From Flavobacteriaceae bacterium UBA3356 (lineage in GTDB: Bacteria > Bacteroidota > Bacteroidia > Flavobacteriales > Flavobacteriaceae), in contig DEQW01000006.1 in assembly GCA_002360635.1 (NCBI GenBank), forward strand, positions 214,135-278,134: a stretch of 64,000 nt of DNA, written 5' to 3'. Positions within the stretch are counted from its first letter, which is position 1; every line of letters begins with the position of its first letter. The position numbers and the translations under genes are program-made. Under the pieces are notes generated by a model. That model saw only the letters and a list, made by a program, of their open reading frames with translations, made no database searches and had not been told where the DNA came from. This document shows positions 1-9,600 of this stretch, in pieces.

Positions 1-1
1 T

Positions 2-358
2 CGTGTAGGTCGCGGTGCCGAACAGAGTTATTGTATTTTAATGACCAGTCATAAACTGAGCAGTGATGCCAAAACCCGCTTACAGACGATGACACAAACT
101 AACGATGGCTTTGAAATTAGCGAAGTAGATTTAAAATTGCGTGGTCCTGGTGATATTATGGGAACGCAACAAAGTGGGGTGCTCAACCTTCGCATCGCAG
201 ATATAGTGAAAGATTCGGCCATTTTAAAAATAGCACGAAGTTATGCTATGCAAACGCTCAAAACCGACCCTGCTTTAGCTTCCGAAGAGAATAAACCCAT
301 AAAACATACGTATTCACAGTTGGTAAAGTTTAAAAATATCTGGAATTATATTTCTTGA
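2..358 (+). CDS. recG: ATP-dependent DNA helicase RecG, C-terminal fragment
   Basis: The reading frame is open from base 2 and ends with TGA at 356-358, so only the last 118 residues or so are present. RecG remodels stalled replication forks and Holliday junctions. The fragment starts with RVGRGAEQSYC, which matches the helicase motif VI region (QxxGRxGR-like), and continues with LKLRGPGDIMGTQQSG, the very conserved RecG C-terminal segment (the TRG/wedge-following region). An internal ATG at 41 is not a real start, because the homologous frame continues upstream of it. The protein begins outside the window. Confidence is high because the LRGPGD...GTxQSG signature is specific to RecG; Mfd, which shares motif VI, differs here. 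Confidence 0.93.
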   Translation, partial: RVGRGAEQSYCILMTSHKLSSDAKTRLQTMTQTNDGFEISEVDLKLRGPGDIMGTQQSGVLNLRIADIVKDSAILKIARSYAMQTLKTDPALASEENKPIKHTYSQLVKFKNIWNYIS

Positions 359-575
359 TAAATAGACATAAGACTAAATTTGTAATAATTTATATTTCAG
401 TATTTTATTTTTTAAAACCCATTGAAAAGTTGTTATAAAACTGAAAAAAATAACCTTTAGCAATAATCGTACAACAACGATACGCTATCGTGGTTCTTGG
501 GTCTTTTTAGTCGTGGTTCAATCAATATGCTACTTTTATTTTAAATTTTATAATACCATAATTAACTCATACCAT

Positions 576-605
576 TTTTAACTCCGTATTATTCCTGTAT
601 CTTTG
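576..605 (+). promoter_or_regulatory. Candidate Bacteroidota promoter of the SulP gene
   Basis: TATCTTTG at 598-605 is a perfect match to the Bacteroidota housekeeping -7 element TAnnTTTG. The -33 region 19 nt upstream is only T-rich (TTT at 576-578). The start codon follows 22 nt after the box. In the remaining upstream gap (359-575) I see only a short hairpin, ACGATA/TATCGT at 477-491, without a clear U tract. Confidence 0.6.
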
Positions 606-627
606 CCGCCTTTTTAAGTGGAAAACC

Positions 628-2247
628 ATGTTATTACAGAAAACCATCAAAAATTTCACCCAGAACCCTAAAAATGATATCCTTTCAGGGTTAACCGTAG
701 CACTAGCATTAGTACCTGAAGCTGTTGCCTTTGCATTTGTAGCCGGAATAGACCCATTAATTGGGCTTTACGGAGCCTTCATGATGGGAATTGTAACTGC
801 GCTTTTTGGTGGTCGACCAGGAATGGTTTCCGGAGCTACCGGTGCAACAGCTATAGTAATGGTTCACTTAATACAGAAAGGAAACGAAGTAGGTGATTCC
901 TTGGCTGCCCCTATTGACAACTTAGGGCTGCAATGGCTTTTTATTACCCTTCTAATTATGGGCGGGATACAAATATTAGCAGGGGTATTCCGATTAGGAA
1001 AATTTGTACGTTTAATTCCACACCCTGTTATGATGGGGTTTGTCAATGGTTTGGCAATCGTAATCTTTTTATCACAATTGGGCTTTTTTAAAGAAAGTTC
1101 AACTGGTGTTCCTACTTGGATGACCGGAATTGACCTATTTGTCATGTTAGGTCTTGTGTTTTTAACGATGGCCATTATGTTTGGGCTTCCAAAACTCACA
1201 AAAAAAATACCTGCAGCCCTTACGGCTATTGTAGTGGTAGCGTGTGTTACCATTTTTGGAAATATCGATGCCAGTACTGTTGGATCTTTTATCCGTGATG
1301 GAGGAGGAACAGGTTTAGAAGGCGGCCTACCTACCTTTCAAGCTCAAATATTCGGTCTTTTTGATACGTTGCAAGGGCACTGGGGGCTTGTGATTTCCAC
1401 TGCATTCATACTAGCTGCAGTTGGACTTATTGAATCTTTAATGACCCTTAACCTTGTAGATGAAATGACCGAAACCCGAGGAAGCGGTAACCGTGAATGT
1501 GTTGCACAGGGTGGCGCAAACATTTTAAATGGCTTATTTGGCGGAATGGGTGGTTGCGCTATGATCGGTCAATCCATTATCAATATAAATTCTGGTGGAA
1601 GAGGTAGGTTATCTGGTACGGTAGCTGCGATTGCCTTGTTATGTTTTGTATTGTTTGGCGCCCCATTAATTGAACAAATTCCCATCGCAGCATTGGTAGG
1701 GGTTATGTTTATGGTGGTTATTGGCACGTTTGCATGGAGTAGTTTCCGTATTCTGAATAAAATCCCATTGAGTGACGCTATCGTTTTGATAGCGGTTTCA
1801 GCAATTACCGTATGGCAAGATTTAGCAATTGCTGTAATCGCCGGGGTTATTATGAGCGCGTTAGTGTTTGCATGGAAAAATGCAACTAAAATTAGAGCCC
1901 GGAAACGTTTTAAAGAAGATGGCACCAAAGTATATGAAATTTGGGGTCCGTTATTCTTTGGCTCCACAACGGCTTTCAACACGAAATTTGATGTTAAAAA
2001 CGACCCAGAAAAAGTTGAAATTGATTTTATAGAATCTAAAGTAAGCGATCACAGTGGTGTAGAAGCGTTGCGAAATCTTGCTAATAAATACGTAGCACAC
2101 GGAAAGCAAATTAAATTTACACACTTAAGCAAGGACTGTAAAGCCCTATTGATTAAACGAAACCCTGAATTTGAAACTATTATTGAAGACAATATAGACG
2201 ACCCACGTTATTATGTTGTAACCGATGTAATGGATAGCGAAGTCTAA
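628..2247 (+). CDS. SulP family inorganic anion transporter with STAS domain
   Basis: This is an inner-membrane anion transporter or channel of the SLC26/SulP family, probably for sulfate or bicarbonate; the substrate cannot be read from the sequence. Residues 1 to about 420 hold many hydrophobic segments, beginning with the family-typical stretch DILSGLTVALALVPEAVAFA and including the PHPVMMGFVNGLA motif. From about residue 430 there is a cytoplasmic STAS domain (IWGPLFFGSTTAF to the C-terminus), which regulates these carriers. The 539-residue length is normal for bacterial SulP. It is a single-gene unit: its own promoter lies upstream and a bidirectional terminator follows. No carbonic anhydrase gene is adjacent, so a bicarbonate role is not supported by context. 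Confidence 0.93.
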   Translation: MLLQKTIKNFTQNPKNDILSGLTVALALVPEAVAFAFVAGIDPLIGLYGAFMMGIVTALFGGRPGMVSGATGATAIVMVHLIQKGNEVGDSLAAPIDNLGLQWLFITLLIMGGIQILAGVFRLGKFVRLIPHPVMMGFVNGLAIVIFLSQLGFFKESSTGVPTWMTGIDLFVMLGLVFLTMAIMFGLPKLTKKIPAALTAIVVVACVTIFGNIDASTVGSFIRDGGGTGLEGGLPTFQAQIFGLFDTLQGHWGLVISTAFILAAVGLIESLMTLNLVDEMTETRGSGNRECVAQGGANILNGLFGGMGGCAMIGQSIININSGGRGRLSGTVAAIALLCFVLFGAPLIEQIPIAALVGVMFMVVIGTFAWSSFRILNKIPLSDAIVLIAVSAITVWQDLAIAVIAGVIMSALVFAWKNATKIRARKRFKEDGTKVYEIWGPLFFGSTTAFNTKFDVKNDPEKVEIDFIESKVSDHSGVEALRNLANKYVAHGKQIKFTHLSKDCKALLIKRNPEFETIIEDNIDDPRYYVVTDVMDSEV

Positions 2248-2253
2248 AAAATA

Positions 2254-2280
2254 AACGGTTTACGAAATTCGTAAACCGTT
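2254..2280. terminator. Bidirectional intrinsic terminator between sulP and csaA-like gene
   Basis: A perfect inverted repeat, AACGGTTTAC / GTAAACCGTT, with a short loop is flanked by A-runs on the left and T-runs on the right, so it can stop transcription from both convergent genes. It overlaps the stop codon of the minus-strand gene. Confidence 0.85.
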
Positions 2281-2598
2281 TTTAACTTTTTTACCAGGTT
2301 CTAAGAGGGTTACATTTTTGTCATCAACTGCACCAATAACTAGGCATTCACTCATAAAGTTAGCGATCTGTTTCTTCGGAAAATTAACGACGGCGATAAC
2401 TTGCTTACCTATAATTTCTTCTTTTTTGTATAATGCAGTAACTTGAGCAGACGTTTTTAAAACCCCTATTTCCTCGCCAAAGTCTATTTGAAGTTTATAA
2501 GAAGGATTATGAGCTTCTGGAAAGTCATGTACCTCAATTACCGTCCCTACACGCATATCAACTTTTTCAAAGTCGCACCACGATAAATTATTCTTCAT
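2260..2598 (-). CDS. CsaA-like tRNA-binding domain protein
   Basis: A small 112-residue protein made of a single tRNA-binding OB-fold domain, as in CsaA and the C-terminal part of bacterial methionyl-tRNA synthetase. Diagnostic segments are VDMRVGTVIEVHDFPEA near residue 13, KLQIDFG near 34, and IGKQVIAVVNFPKKQIANFMSE near 64. In other bacteria CsaA has been described as a dimeric tRNA-binding or chaperone-like protein; its precise role is unsettled. The gene overlaps the 3' end of the upstream minus-strand gene by 11 bp, so the two are probably translated from one mRNA that starts near position 2912. Confidence 0.9.
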   Translation of the reverse strand: MKNNLSWCDFEKVDMRVGTVIEVHDFPEAHNPSYKLQIDFGEEIGVLKTSAQVTALYKKEEIIGKQVIAVVNFPKKQIANFMSECLVIGAVDDKNVTLLEPGKKVKNGLRIS

Positions 2599-2899
2599 GG
2601 GTGATATTAAGTTTTTTTACCATTTCCGGAGAAATATAATCACCTTTTGCACTGTAGTTATCTACTAACAGTCCCTTTGTATTATCATGTGTTTCAATCA
2701 CATATAAAATTGAATTATCACCAGGGTTTGTCATCCCTTCAAATCGATAAAACTTAATAACATCTAGCTCACCGGCTTTCCATTCTTTTTTGAGGGATTT
2801 GGATTTAATGCCTTCTTCAACCAAGTTAAAATCTTCTGTATATCCTTTCTTTTGTAAATCTTCTACTGCTACTGAAAGTGAATTGTATGAATTTTCCAT
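2588..2899 (-). CDS. Conserved Bacteroidota hypothetical protein (about 100 residues)
   Basis: A 103-residue soluble protein without signal peptide or membrane segment. Its layout, with a start like YNSLSVAVEDLQKKGYTEDFNL and a core of VIKFYRFEGMTNPGDNSILYVIET, matches a small family widespread in Bacteroidota. That family is often labelled phosphoribosylpyrophosphate synthetase in databases. The label looks like an annotation error, because nothing here resembles the PRPP-binding or ATP-binding motifs of a real PRPP synthetase, which is about three times longer. The function is unknown. It is the first gene of a two-gene unit with the CsaA-like gene. Confidence 0.8.
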   Translation of the reverse strand: MENSYNSLSVAVEDLQKKGYTEDFNLVEEGIKSKSLKKEWKAGELDVIKFYRFEGMTNPGDNSILYVIETHDNTKGLLVDNYSAKGDYISPEMVKKLNITHEE

Positions 2900-2915
2900 G
2901 TTTTTTGCTTTTTTA

Positions 2916-2946
2916 TAAAGTTACAGTCATTAAAAGAGACTGGCAA
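2916..2946 (-). promoter_or_regulatory. Candidate promoter for the hypothetical/csaA-like operon
   Basis: On the minus strand, TTG (2946-2944) is followed after 20 nt by TAACTTTA (2923-2916), seven of eight matches to TAnnTTTG. The start codon is 16 nt further on. Confidence 0.5.
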
Positions 2947-3016
2947 AACTTTATAAAATGTTTAATAATTGTAACTTTATTGAAAATAATCGCACTAATT
3001 TAGAAAAGAAAACGAT

Positions 3017-3574
3017 ATGTCTCTTACCCCATCCGATATGATGCCCCTCGGCACCAAAGCACCTGATTTTACACTGTTGGATGCCGTTACCATGAAACCC
3101 GTTTCTTTACAACAAATTCAAGGGGAAAAAGGCACGGTTATTATGTTTATCTGTAACCATTGCCCCTTTGTAAAGCATGTAAACGAAGAGATTGTTCGGC
3201 TTTGTAATGATTATCGGGTAACGGGGTTTGGTTTTGTTGCCATAAGCAGCAACGATGTTGAGAACTATCCACAAGATTCGCCAAAAGAAATGTGGAAAAC
3301 CGCCCGAAAACACAACTACCCTTTTCCCTATTTATACGATGAAACCCAAGAAGTGGCCAAAGCCTATGATGCAGCCTGTACCCCAGATTTTTATTTATTT
3401 GATGACGAATTAAAACTTATTTATCGCGGACAGCTCGATAACTCGCGTCCTGGAAATAGTATTCCGGTAAATGGCCGTGACCTTAGGGAAGCATTGGATA
3501 ATGTATTAAACAATAATCCACAGCGAAAAGACCAAAAACCCAGTATGGGTTGTAATATTAAATGGAAACAATAA
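3017..3574 (+). CDS. Thioredoxin-like peroxiredoxin-family protein (PRX-like 1)
   Basis: A 185-residue thioredoxin-fold protein of the AhpC/TSA (redoxin) superfamily. After a short N-terminal strand region (GTKAPDFTLLD) it carries a CNHC active site in VIMFICNHCPFVKHVNEE at about residues 43-60. The later ACTPDFYLFD segment holds the cis-proline turn. This CxxCPFVKH form is typical of a conserved cytoplasmic subfamily whose physiological substrate is not established, so a thiol reductase or peroxiredoxin-like role is the safest reading. There is no signal peptide. It is transcribed divergently from the hypothetical/csaA pair and ends in a strong shared terminator, so it is likely monocistronic. 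Confidence 0.9.
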   Translation: MSLTPSDMMPLGTKAPDFTLLDAVTMKPVSLQQIQGEKGTVIMFICNHCPFVKHVNEEIVRLCNDYRVTGFGFVAISSNDVENYPQDSPKEMWKTARKHNYPFPYLYDETQEVAKAYDAACTPDFYLFDDELKLIYRGQLDNSRPGNSIPVNGRDLREALDNVLNNNPQRKDQKPSMGCNIKWKQ

Positions 3575-3600
3575 AAAAAGCCTCTAATTAGAGGCTTTTT
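3575..3600. terminator. Bidirectional intrinsic terminator
   Basis: AAAAAGCCTCT / AGAGGCTTTTT forms a perfect hairpin with a tiny loop between the convergent thioredoxin-like and PPIase genes. A-run and T-run flanks let it work on both strands. Confidence 0.88.
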
Positions 3601-3622
3601 CAAATATATTGGGGTTTTTTCT

Positions 3623-4555
3623 TTACTTTACTTTCATCAACTCTACATCAAAAACCAAAGTTGCATTTGGTGGAATAACCCCTCCGGCACCTTGCGCTCC
3701 ATAAGCTAAATGTGATGGAATTACAAAACGGGCTTTATCGCCAACTTGAAGTAATTGGATACCTTCATCCCATCCGGCAATTACATTGCCCATTCCTACG
3801 GGAAATTCAATTGGATTACCACGTTTGTACGAATTATCAAACTCACCTCCATCAGCAAACATGCCTTTGTAATGTACCGCCACGGTTTTGCCCTTTTCAG
3901 CTTTGGTACCGTCTCCTTTTTGAATGATTTTATACCGAAGACCGCTTTTGGTTTTATCAAACCCTGCTGAAATTTCATCTACTAAAGCCTCTTGTTCTTG
4001 CTTCGCTTTTGCTTCTCTTTCAGCTTTAGCTCCAGTAAATTGCCTAAAAGCTTCAACAGCATTCCAGTTTTCTGCGTCTTCTCCTACTCTAATGATTTCA
4101 ACTTTTTGCATAGTATCACCTTGCGCGATGCTATCAACAACGTCCTGCCCTTCGGTTACATAACCAAAAACAGTGTGTTTATTATCCAACCAAGGTGTTT
4201 CAACATGTGTAATGAAAAACTGACTTCCGTTGGTTGCAGGACCAGCATTTGCCATAGAAAAAACTCCCGGCTTATCATGTTTTAAATCTGGGTGAAATTC
4301 GTCATCAAACTTATAACCTGGGCCTCCAGCACCTGTGCCCGAAGGATCGCCCCCTTGCACCATAAAATCTGGAATTACTCGGTGAAATTTTAATCCGTCG
4401 TAGTAGGGTTTTCCTTGTGCTTTTGCTTCGTTTTCTAGGTTTCCTTCAGCTAAAGCTACAAAGTTTCCAACCGTTCCAGGTGTTTTTTTATAAGTAAGCT
4501 GGCCTAAAATTTCTCCTTTTTCTGTAGTAATTTTAGCGTAAATACCGTCTTGCAT
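3623..4555 (-). CDS. Dual-domain peptidyl-prolyl isomerase (cyclophilin-FKBP fusion)
   Basis: This 310-residue protein joins two unrelated families of prolyl cis-trans isomerase. Residues 1 to about 165 are a cyclophilin: FHRVIPDFMVQGGDPSGTGAGG carries the catalytic Arg-Phe-Met-Gln region, and NGSQFFITHVETPWLD follows. A charged Ala/Lys/Glu linker spans about 165-200. Residues 205-310 are an FKBP domain with VAVHYKGMFADGGEFDNS and VIAGWDEGIQLLQVGDKA, ending in VIPPNATLVFDVELMKV. There is no signal peptide, so it acts in the cytoplasm on folding or ribosome-released proteins. This domain order (cyclophilin first) is known from flavobacteria as a dual-family immunophilin. Both active sites look intact. 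Confidence 0.95.
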   Translation of the reverse strand: MQDGIYAKITTEKGEILGQLTYKKTPGTVGNFVALAEGNLENEAKAQGKPYYDGLKFHRVIPDFMVQGGDPSGTGAGGPGYKFDDEFHPDLKHDKPGVFSMANAGPATNGSQFFITHVETPWLDNKHTVFGYVTEGQDVVDSIAQGDTMQKVEIIRVGEDAENWNAVEAFRQFTGAKAEREAKAKQEQEALVDEISAGFDKTKSGLRYKIIQKGDGTKAEKGKTVAVHYKGMFADGGEFDNSYKRGNPIEFPVGMGNVIAGWDEGIQLLQVGDKARFVIPSHLAYGAQGAGGVIPPNATLVFDVELMKVK

Positions 4556-4639
4556 GAGTCTGTTTTTAAATGAAGTGCAAAAATAGAAAATTCTGTGTTT
4601 TATTTCCTTTTCCGAAGTAATAAAATTCTTTAAAAACGA

Positions 4640-5608
4640 TTACGAAATAACGCCTATTTCTTTTGAATGCTCAATTGCTAAATGGCTGTCTTTAAAATAG
4701 AGCGTTTTAACAGAAAGTGTTTCGATGTTCGATAACACTTCTTGCACTTTTTCTTTCTTCCTTTTTGAAGTCTGCCGAATGTATACCGCGCGTATATTTT
4801 TGGGAAATATTTTACAGATTCGTTCGTATAAATAGGGGTCTTGTTGCGAATCATCTCCTAACATCACGTAGGTGAGATTTGGGTAAAATGAGATAATGTC
4901 CTTTATTTTCTGAAATTTATGATCGTGGTCCCCTCTGCCCGATTTTAGAAAATCAGTTAGTTTGGTTTTAATACTTTTAAGTTTAATAACTGCTTTCGGC
5001 AAGTTGTGTAGTCTCGCAAATTCGTCAATAAAGGCATATAAATTCCATTCGCTACTAGAAACGTAAAAAAAAGAGTTAGAAGCATCGTCAGTGTCCTGAC
5101 CTGCAATACTCAACGCTTTATAATGATCCACAACATCGTCAAAAACCTTTCGTTTGTTTACATTTTTGGACAGCATAACATATAGTTTCTTAAAAATGTT
5201 GCTGCTGTGTGAGATTAGAAAAGTATCGTCAATATCTGATATAATTCCGAATTTACTTTCAAAAGGCTTTAATATTTCGCCAGTTTCTACAATACCAATA
5301 TCACCTACGGCACACGTGATTTTATAAGGATGCCAACCGTTTTTTAAAGTTTCAGAAAAAGGGATCGTAAACCTAAAAAAACCGTCTTCCAGCGTTTTGG
5401 TTTTTACTGTGGCACTATAAAACTGTAAAGTAATCTCAATATTCTCAAGCGGCGAAATGGTAAACATATGCAATATGGAAAAAGCGTGCTTTACTCCTTT
5501 TCTGTCGATACTATATTTATCGGGTGCCCACGACTTAAAAACGTGGCCCGAAACCACGAGTTCCTGTTCGTTGAGATATCCTCGGTATAATTGTAAATCC
5601 AGTTTCAC
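4640..5608 (-). CDS. App1-family phosphatidate phosphatase-like protein (DUF2183)
   Basis: A 322-residue protein with an N-terminal beta-rich domain (about 1-115) and a C-terminal HAD-like phosphatase domain. The latter starts with GIISDIDDTFL, where D125 and D127 fit the DxDxT nucleophile motif, and includes YVMLGDDSQQDPYLY near residue 255 (the acidic metal-binding motif). This is the App1 / DUF2183 family, whose yeast founder dephosphorylates phosphatidic acid to diacylglycerol. I chose the GTG at 5608; no in-frame ATG lies nearby upstream. The gene is divergent from a diacylglycerol-kinase-type enzyme only 66 bp away, which would catalyse the opposite reaction. The bacterial substrate is inferred. 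Confidence 0.85.
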   Translation of the reverse strand: MKLDLQLYRGYLNEQELVVSGHVFKSWAPDKYSIDRKGVKHAFSILHMFTISPLENIEITLQFYSATVKTKTLEDGFFRFTIPFSETLKNGWHPYKITCAVGDIGIVETGEILKPFESKFGIISDIDDTFLISHSSNIFKKLYVMLSKNVNKRKVFDDVVDHYKALSIAGQDTDDASNSFFYVSSSEWNLYAFIDEFARLHNLPKAVIKLKSIKTKLTDFLKSGRGDHDHKFQKIKDIISFYPNLTYVMLGDDSQQDPYLYERICKIFPKNIRAVYIRQTSKRKKEKVQEVLSNIETLSVKTLYFKDSHLAIEHSKEIGVIS

Positions 5609-5674
5609 GTATTGTAAATTTCTTAACTTTTATATCCTTTCAAAATACTTAAATTTAAAAACAATCTAAAATAA

Positions 5675-6565
5675 ATGAAGGCAATTAAGGATATATTAAC
5701 CGTTGTAAACCCTATTTCTGGAAATAGTACAAAGGAAGATATTATTACTAAAATAATAGAGTATTGCAATACAGACAACTATTTGTTGACCATTTATGAA
5801 ACCACCGGAAAAGACGATATTACAAACATTCAAAACCTAATACAAGAAAACACAATAGACAGGGTTTTGGTTGTTGGGGGTGACGGTACCATTAAAATGG
5901 TTGCCGAAGCTGTTGAAGGCTTTGAAGTCTCAGTAGGCATTATTCCTGCAGGTTCAGCTAATGGATTGGCTGTAAATTTTAATATTCCCAATACCCTACA
6001 AAAGCAATTAGATGTCGCCTTAGGACACAATACCATTGATGCTGATAAGCTTTTAGTGAATGACCACGTATGTTTTCATATGGCCGACTTAGGCATCAAT
6101 GCCGAATTGATAAAAAATTACGAAGCATCTAATATCCGTGGAAAATTAGGCTACGTGTTACAGACCATCCCTACTTTGTTTACCTCTGAGTACCCATTTA
6201 ATTTTACGTTAAAAATAGATGCTAAAACCATAGAAACCAAAGGCATTATGCTCGCTATTGCCAATGCCAATAAATTTGGTACCGGTGCAACTATAAACCC
6301 CAACGGAAAAATAAATGATGGAAAGTTTGAAGTTGTAGTTTTTAAAGAACTGAACATAGCTGAAATAATCAATACTATCTACGATAAAGCAAATGTTCAA
6401 TCAGATTTTGCTCAAGAATATGCTACAACTTCGGCAATCATAGAAACACAGGAATCGGTTCCGTTGCAAATAGATGGAGAGTTTATTGAAAACACTACAA
6501 AAGTAGAAGTGAAACTATGCGAAGAAAAACTAACTGTAGCTGTTCCTGAAAGCTTTGTTTCGTGA
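5675..6565 (+). CDS. Diacylglycerol/lipid kinase family protein (YegS/DgkB type)
   Basis: A 296-residue member of the DAGK catalytic-domain family that transfers phosphate from ATP to a lipid hydroxyl. Visible motifs are the N-terminal VVNPISGN, the nucleotide-binding VVGGDGT (residues 66-72), and GIIPAGSANGLAVNFNIP near 88. In the last motif the usual GTGND appears as GSANG. The C-terminal beta-sandwich ends with an IDGEF motif typical of the family. It is soluble and peripheral, with no transmembrane segment. The promoter must lie in the 66 bp shared with the divergent App1-like phosphatase. Its lipid substrate could be diacylglycerol or another polar lipid; the sequence alone does not decide this. 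Confidence 0.9.
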   Translation: MKAIKDILTVVNPISGNSTKEDIITKIIEYCNTDNYLLTIYETTGKDDITNIQNLIQENTIDRVLVVGGDGTIKMVAEAVEGFEVSVGIIPAGSANGLAVNFNIPNTLQKQLDVALGHNTIDADKLLVNDHVCFHMADLGINAELIKNYEASNIRGKLGYVLQTIPTLFTSEYPFNFTLKIDAKTIETKGIMLAIANANKFGTGATINPNGKINDGKFEVVVFKELNIAEIINTIYDKANVQSDFAQEYATTSAIIETQESVPLQIDGEFIENTTKVEVKLCEEKLTVAVPESFVS

Positions 6566-6609
6566 TTTATAGTTATTGATTATCTTTAGCTTCTTTAAAA
6601 AAATAAGCT

Positions 6610-9600
6610 ATGAGATATTTCCTTTCCTTAATACTGATAAGTTGTACGTTAACACTACATGCCCAAAAAAAAGATAAAGACAAGAAAGAAGAAACAAAAT
6701 GGGATGTTTCCAGTCCCGGAAAAGACTTTAATTACAAAACCCATTCATTTACAACCAACGAAGGGACATGGATGAATCTCGATGTGAGTCCCGACGGACA
6801 AACCATCGTTTTTGATATGTTAGGCGACATTTACAAAATGCCGATAACAGGAGGAAAAGCAACTGCCATTAGAACTGGAATCCCCTTTGAGGTTCAACCA
6901 CGGTTTAGCCCTGATGGGAAGAAAATTTCGTTTACTAGCGATGCAGGAGGCGGAGATAACATTTGGATAATGAATACCGATGGCAGTGATGCTAAACAAA
7001 TTACAGATGAAGACTTTCGTTTGCTTAACAATGCGGTTTGGATGCCAGATGGTGATTATTTAATAGCAAGAAAACATTTTACCTCTGGAAGAAGTTTAGG
7101 AGCTGGCGAAATGTGGCAATATCACATTACTGGCGGAAAAGGGTTGCAGTTAACAAAACGGAAAAACGATCAACAAGATGTAAATGAACCTTTTGTTTCT
7201 CCCGATGGCAAGTATTTATACTATTCCGAAGATATGTATCCGGGAGGTAATTTTCAATACAATAAAGATCCAAATAGTCAAATTTATGTAATTAAGCGCT
7301 ATAATTTTGAAACCGGTGACACCGAAACTATAACTGGGGGCCCAGGAGGTGCTGCTAGGCCCGTGCTCTCACCTAACGGAAAGAAACTAGCATTTGTAAA
7401 ACGAGTACGTGAAAAAAGTGTATTGTATTTACATAATCTAGAAACAGGTGAAGAATGGCCCGTTTACGATAAACTTACCAAAGACCAACAGGAAGCTTGG
7501 GCAATTTTTGGGGTCTATCCTAACTTTAGCTGGATGCCCAATAACACAGAACTTGTATTTTGGAGTGAAGGAAAAATTAATAAGCTTAATACTGAGACCC
7601 AACAACTAACTAACATTCCATTTACAGCAGATGTGAAAATCGATATTGCAGAGCGTGTACATTTTACCAATAAAGTTGAGGAAGAGACCTTTACCCCAAA
7701 AGTAATTCGTCATGCAGTGACTTCACCTAATGGAAAAATCGTTATCTTTAATGCTTTGGGCGCTCTCTATAAAAAAGAATTGCCTAACGGTTCCCCACAG
7801 AGAATTACAAACGGCACCGATTTCGAATTTGAACCAAGATTCTCCCCAGATGGAAAGCATATTGTTTTCGTCACTTGGAACGATCTTGAAAAAGGTGCCA
7901 TTTTTAAAGTTTCTACCTCAGGCGGGACCCCTATAAAACTTACTCAAGAAAAAGCAATTTATCGAACACCTTCTTATTCACAAGATGGTAAACACATTGT
8001 TTTCAGGAAAGAAAAAGGAAATACAGATCAAGGTTTTACATTTACTAAAAAACCAGGTATCTATACAATGGACTCTTCTGGCAACAATGAAAAATTTGTT
8101 ACCGAAAAGGGCGAATACCCTATGTTTAATAAGAATGGAGATCGTATTTTCTTGCAAACTGGAGGTACTTATTTCGGAAATCTTACCAAAAAATTAATTA
8201 GCGTTAATCTACAAGGAAACGATGAGAAAGAACATATAAAATCTGAATACGCCAACAGATTAGTTCCAAGTCCAGATAATAAATGGATTGCTTTTACACA
8301 TCTTCATAAGGCATACGTCGCTCCGTTAGTATTGAATGGCCAAACCATAGATTTAGACAATAAATCAAAATCGGTTCCGGTTTCTCAAATCGCAAAAGAT
8401 GCAGGTATTAATTTACATTGGTCTCCCGATAGTAAAAAAATAATGTGGACATTGGGTGATGAATATTTCAGTAATGAACTAAAAAACAGGTTTACGTTTT
8501 TACCAGGTTCTTCTGAAGAAATCCCTGAAATGACCCTTGAAGGAACAAAAATCGGTCTTACAGCTCCGGTTGATTCCCCTTCAGGAAAAATTGCTTTCAC
8601 CAATGCTCGAATTATCACCATGAATGGCGACAAAGTAATTGAAAACGGAACCATTGTGATTAATGAAAATAAAATTGAAGCAATTGGTGAAGCTTCTAAA
8701 ATCAAGGTTCCAAATGATGTAAAAGTGTACGATGCAAAAGGAAAAACCATTATGCCTGGTATGGTCGATGCACATGCACACGTAGGTGCATTTCGGTATG
8801 GCTTAACTACACAACAAAACTGGCAGTTAATGGCCAACCTTGCATTTGGAGTAACCACTTCGCACGACCCTTCAGCAAACACGGAAACCGTGTTTAGTAT
8901 TTCTGAATTATTAAAAGCAGGGAAACTAACGGGTCCAAGGTTATATTCTACGGGTTTTATACTATATGGAGCCGATGGTGATTTTAAAGCTGTTATAAAT
9001 AACTTAGAAGACGCAAAAAGTAGCATTAGACGCACCAAAGCTTTTGGAGCAAAAAGTGTAAAAAGTTATAACCAACCAAGAAGAGAGCAAAGACAGCAAG
9101 TTTTGCAAGCAGCGCGAGAACAAGGTATTAATGTAGTTCCAGAGGGCGGATCTACTTTTTTCCATAATATTTCAATGGTAATAGATGGCCATACAGGTGT
9201 TGAACACAACATTCCTGTTGCGCCTGTTTATAAAGATATTTTAGAAGTTTGGGGTAAAAGCAACGTTGGCTACACCCCTACTCTTATAGTTAATTATGGA
9301 GGGTTAAATGGCGAATACTATTACTACCAACGCGATAATGTTTGGGAAAATGAAAAACTATTGCAATTTACACCAAGAAGAATTGTTGATAGTCGTTCGC
9401 GCCATCGTACCATGGTTCCTGAAAAAGAATATGAAAATGGACATATTTTAGTTTCAGAAACTGCTAAAAAATTGAGTGATGCTGGTGTAAAAGTTAATAT
9501 GGGAGCTCACGGACAATTACAAGGGTTGGGTGCTCATTGGGAAACATGGATGCTTAAACAAGGTGGAATGACCAATCTAGAAGCACTAAAAACTGCCACG

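Noticed and set aside
477..491. ACGATA/TATCGT hairpin after recG as terminator
   Set aside because: Only a 6-bp stem and no adjacent U tract; too weak to call.
2588..2899. Phosphoribosylpyrophosphate synthetase label for the 103-residue protein
   Set aside because: The family often bears this name, but no PRPP- or ATP-binding motifs exist and the length is far too short.
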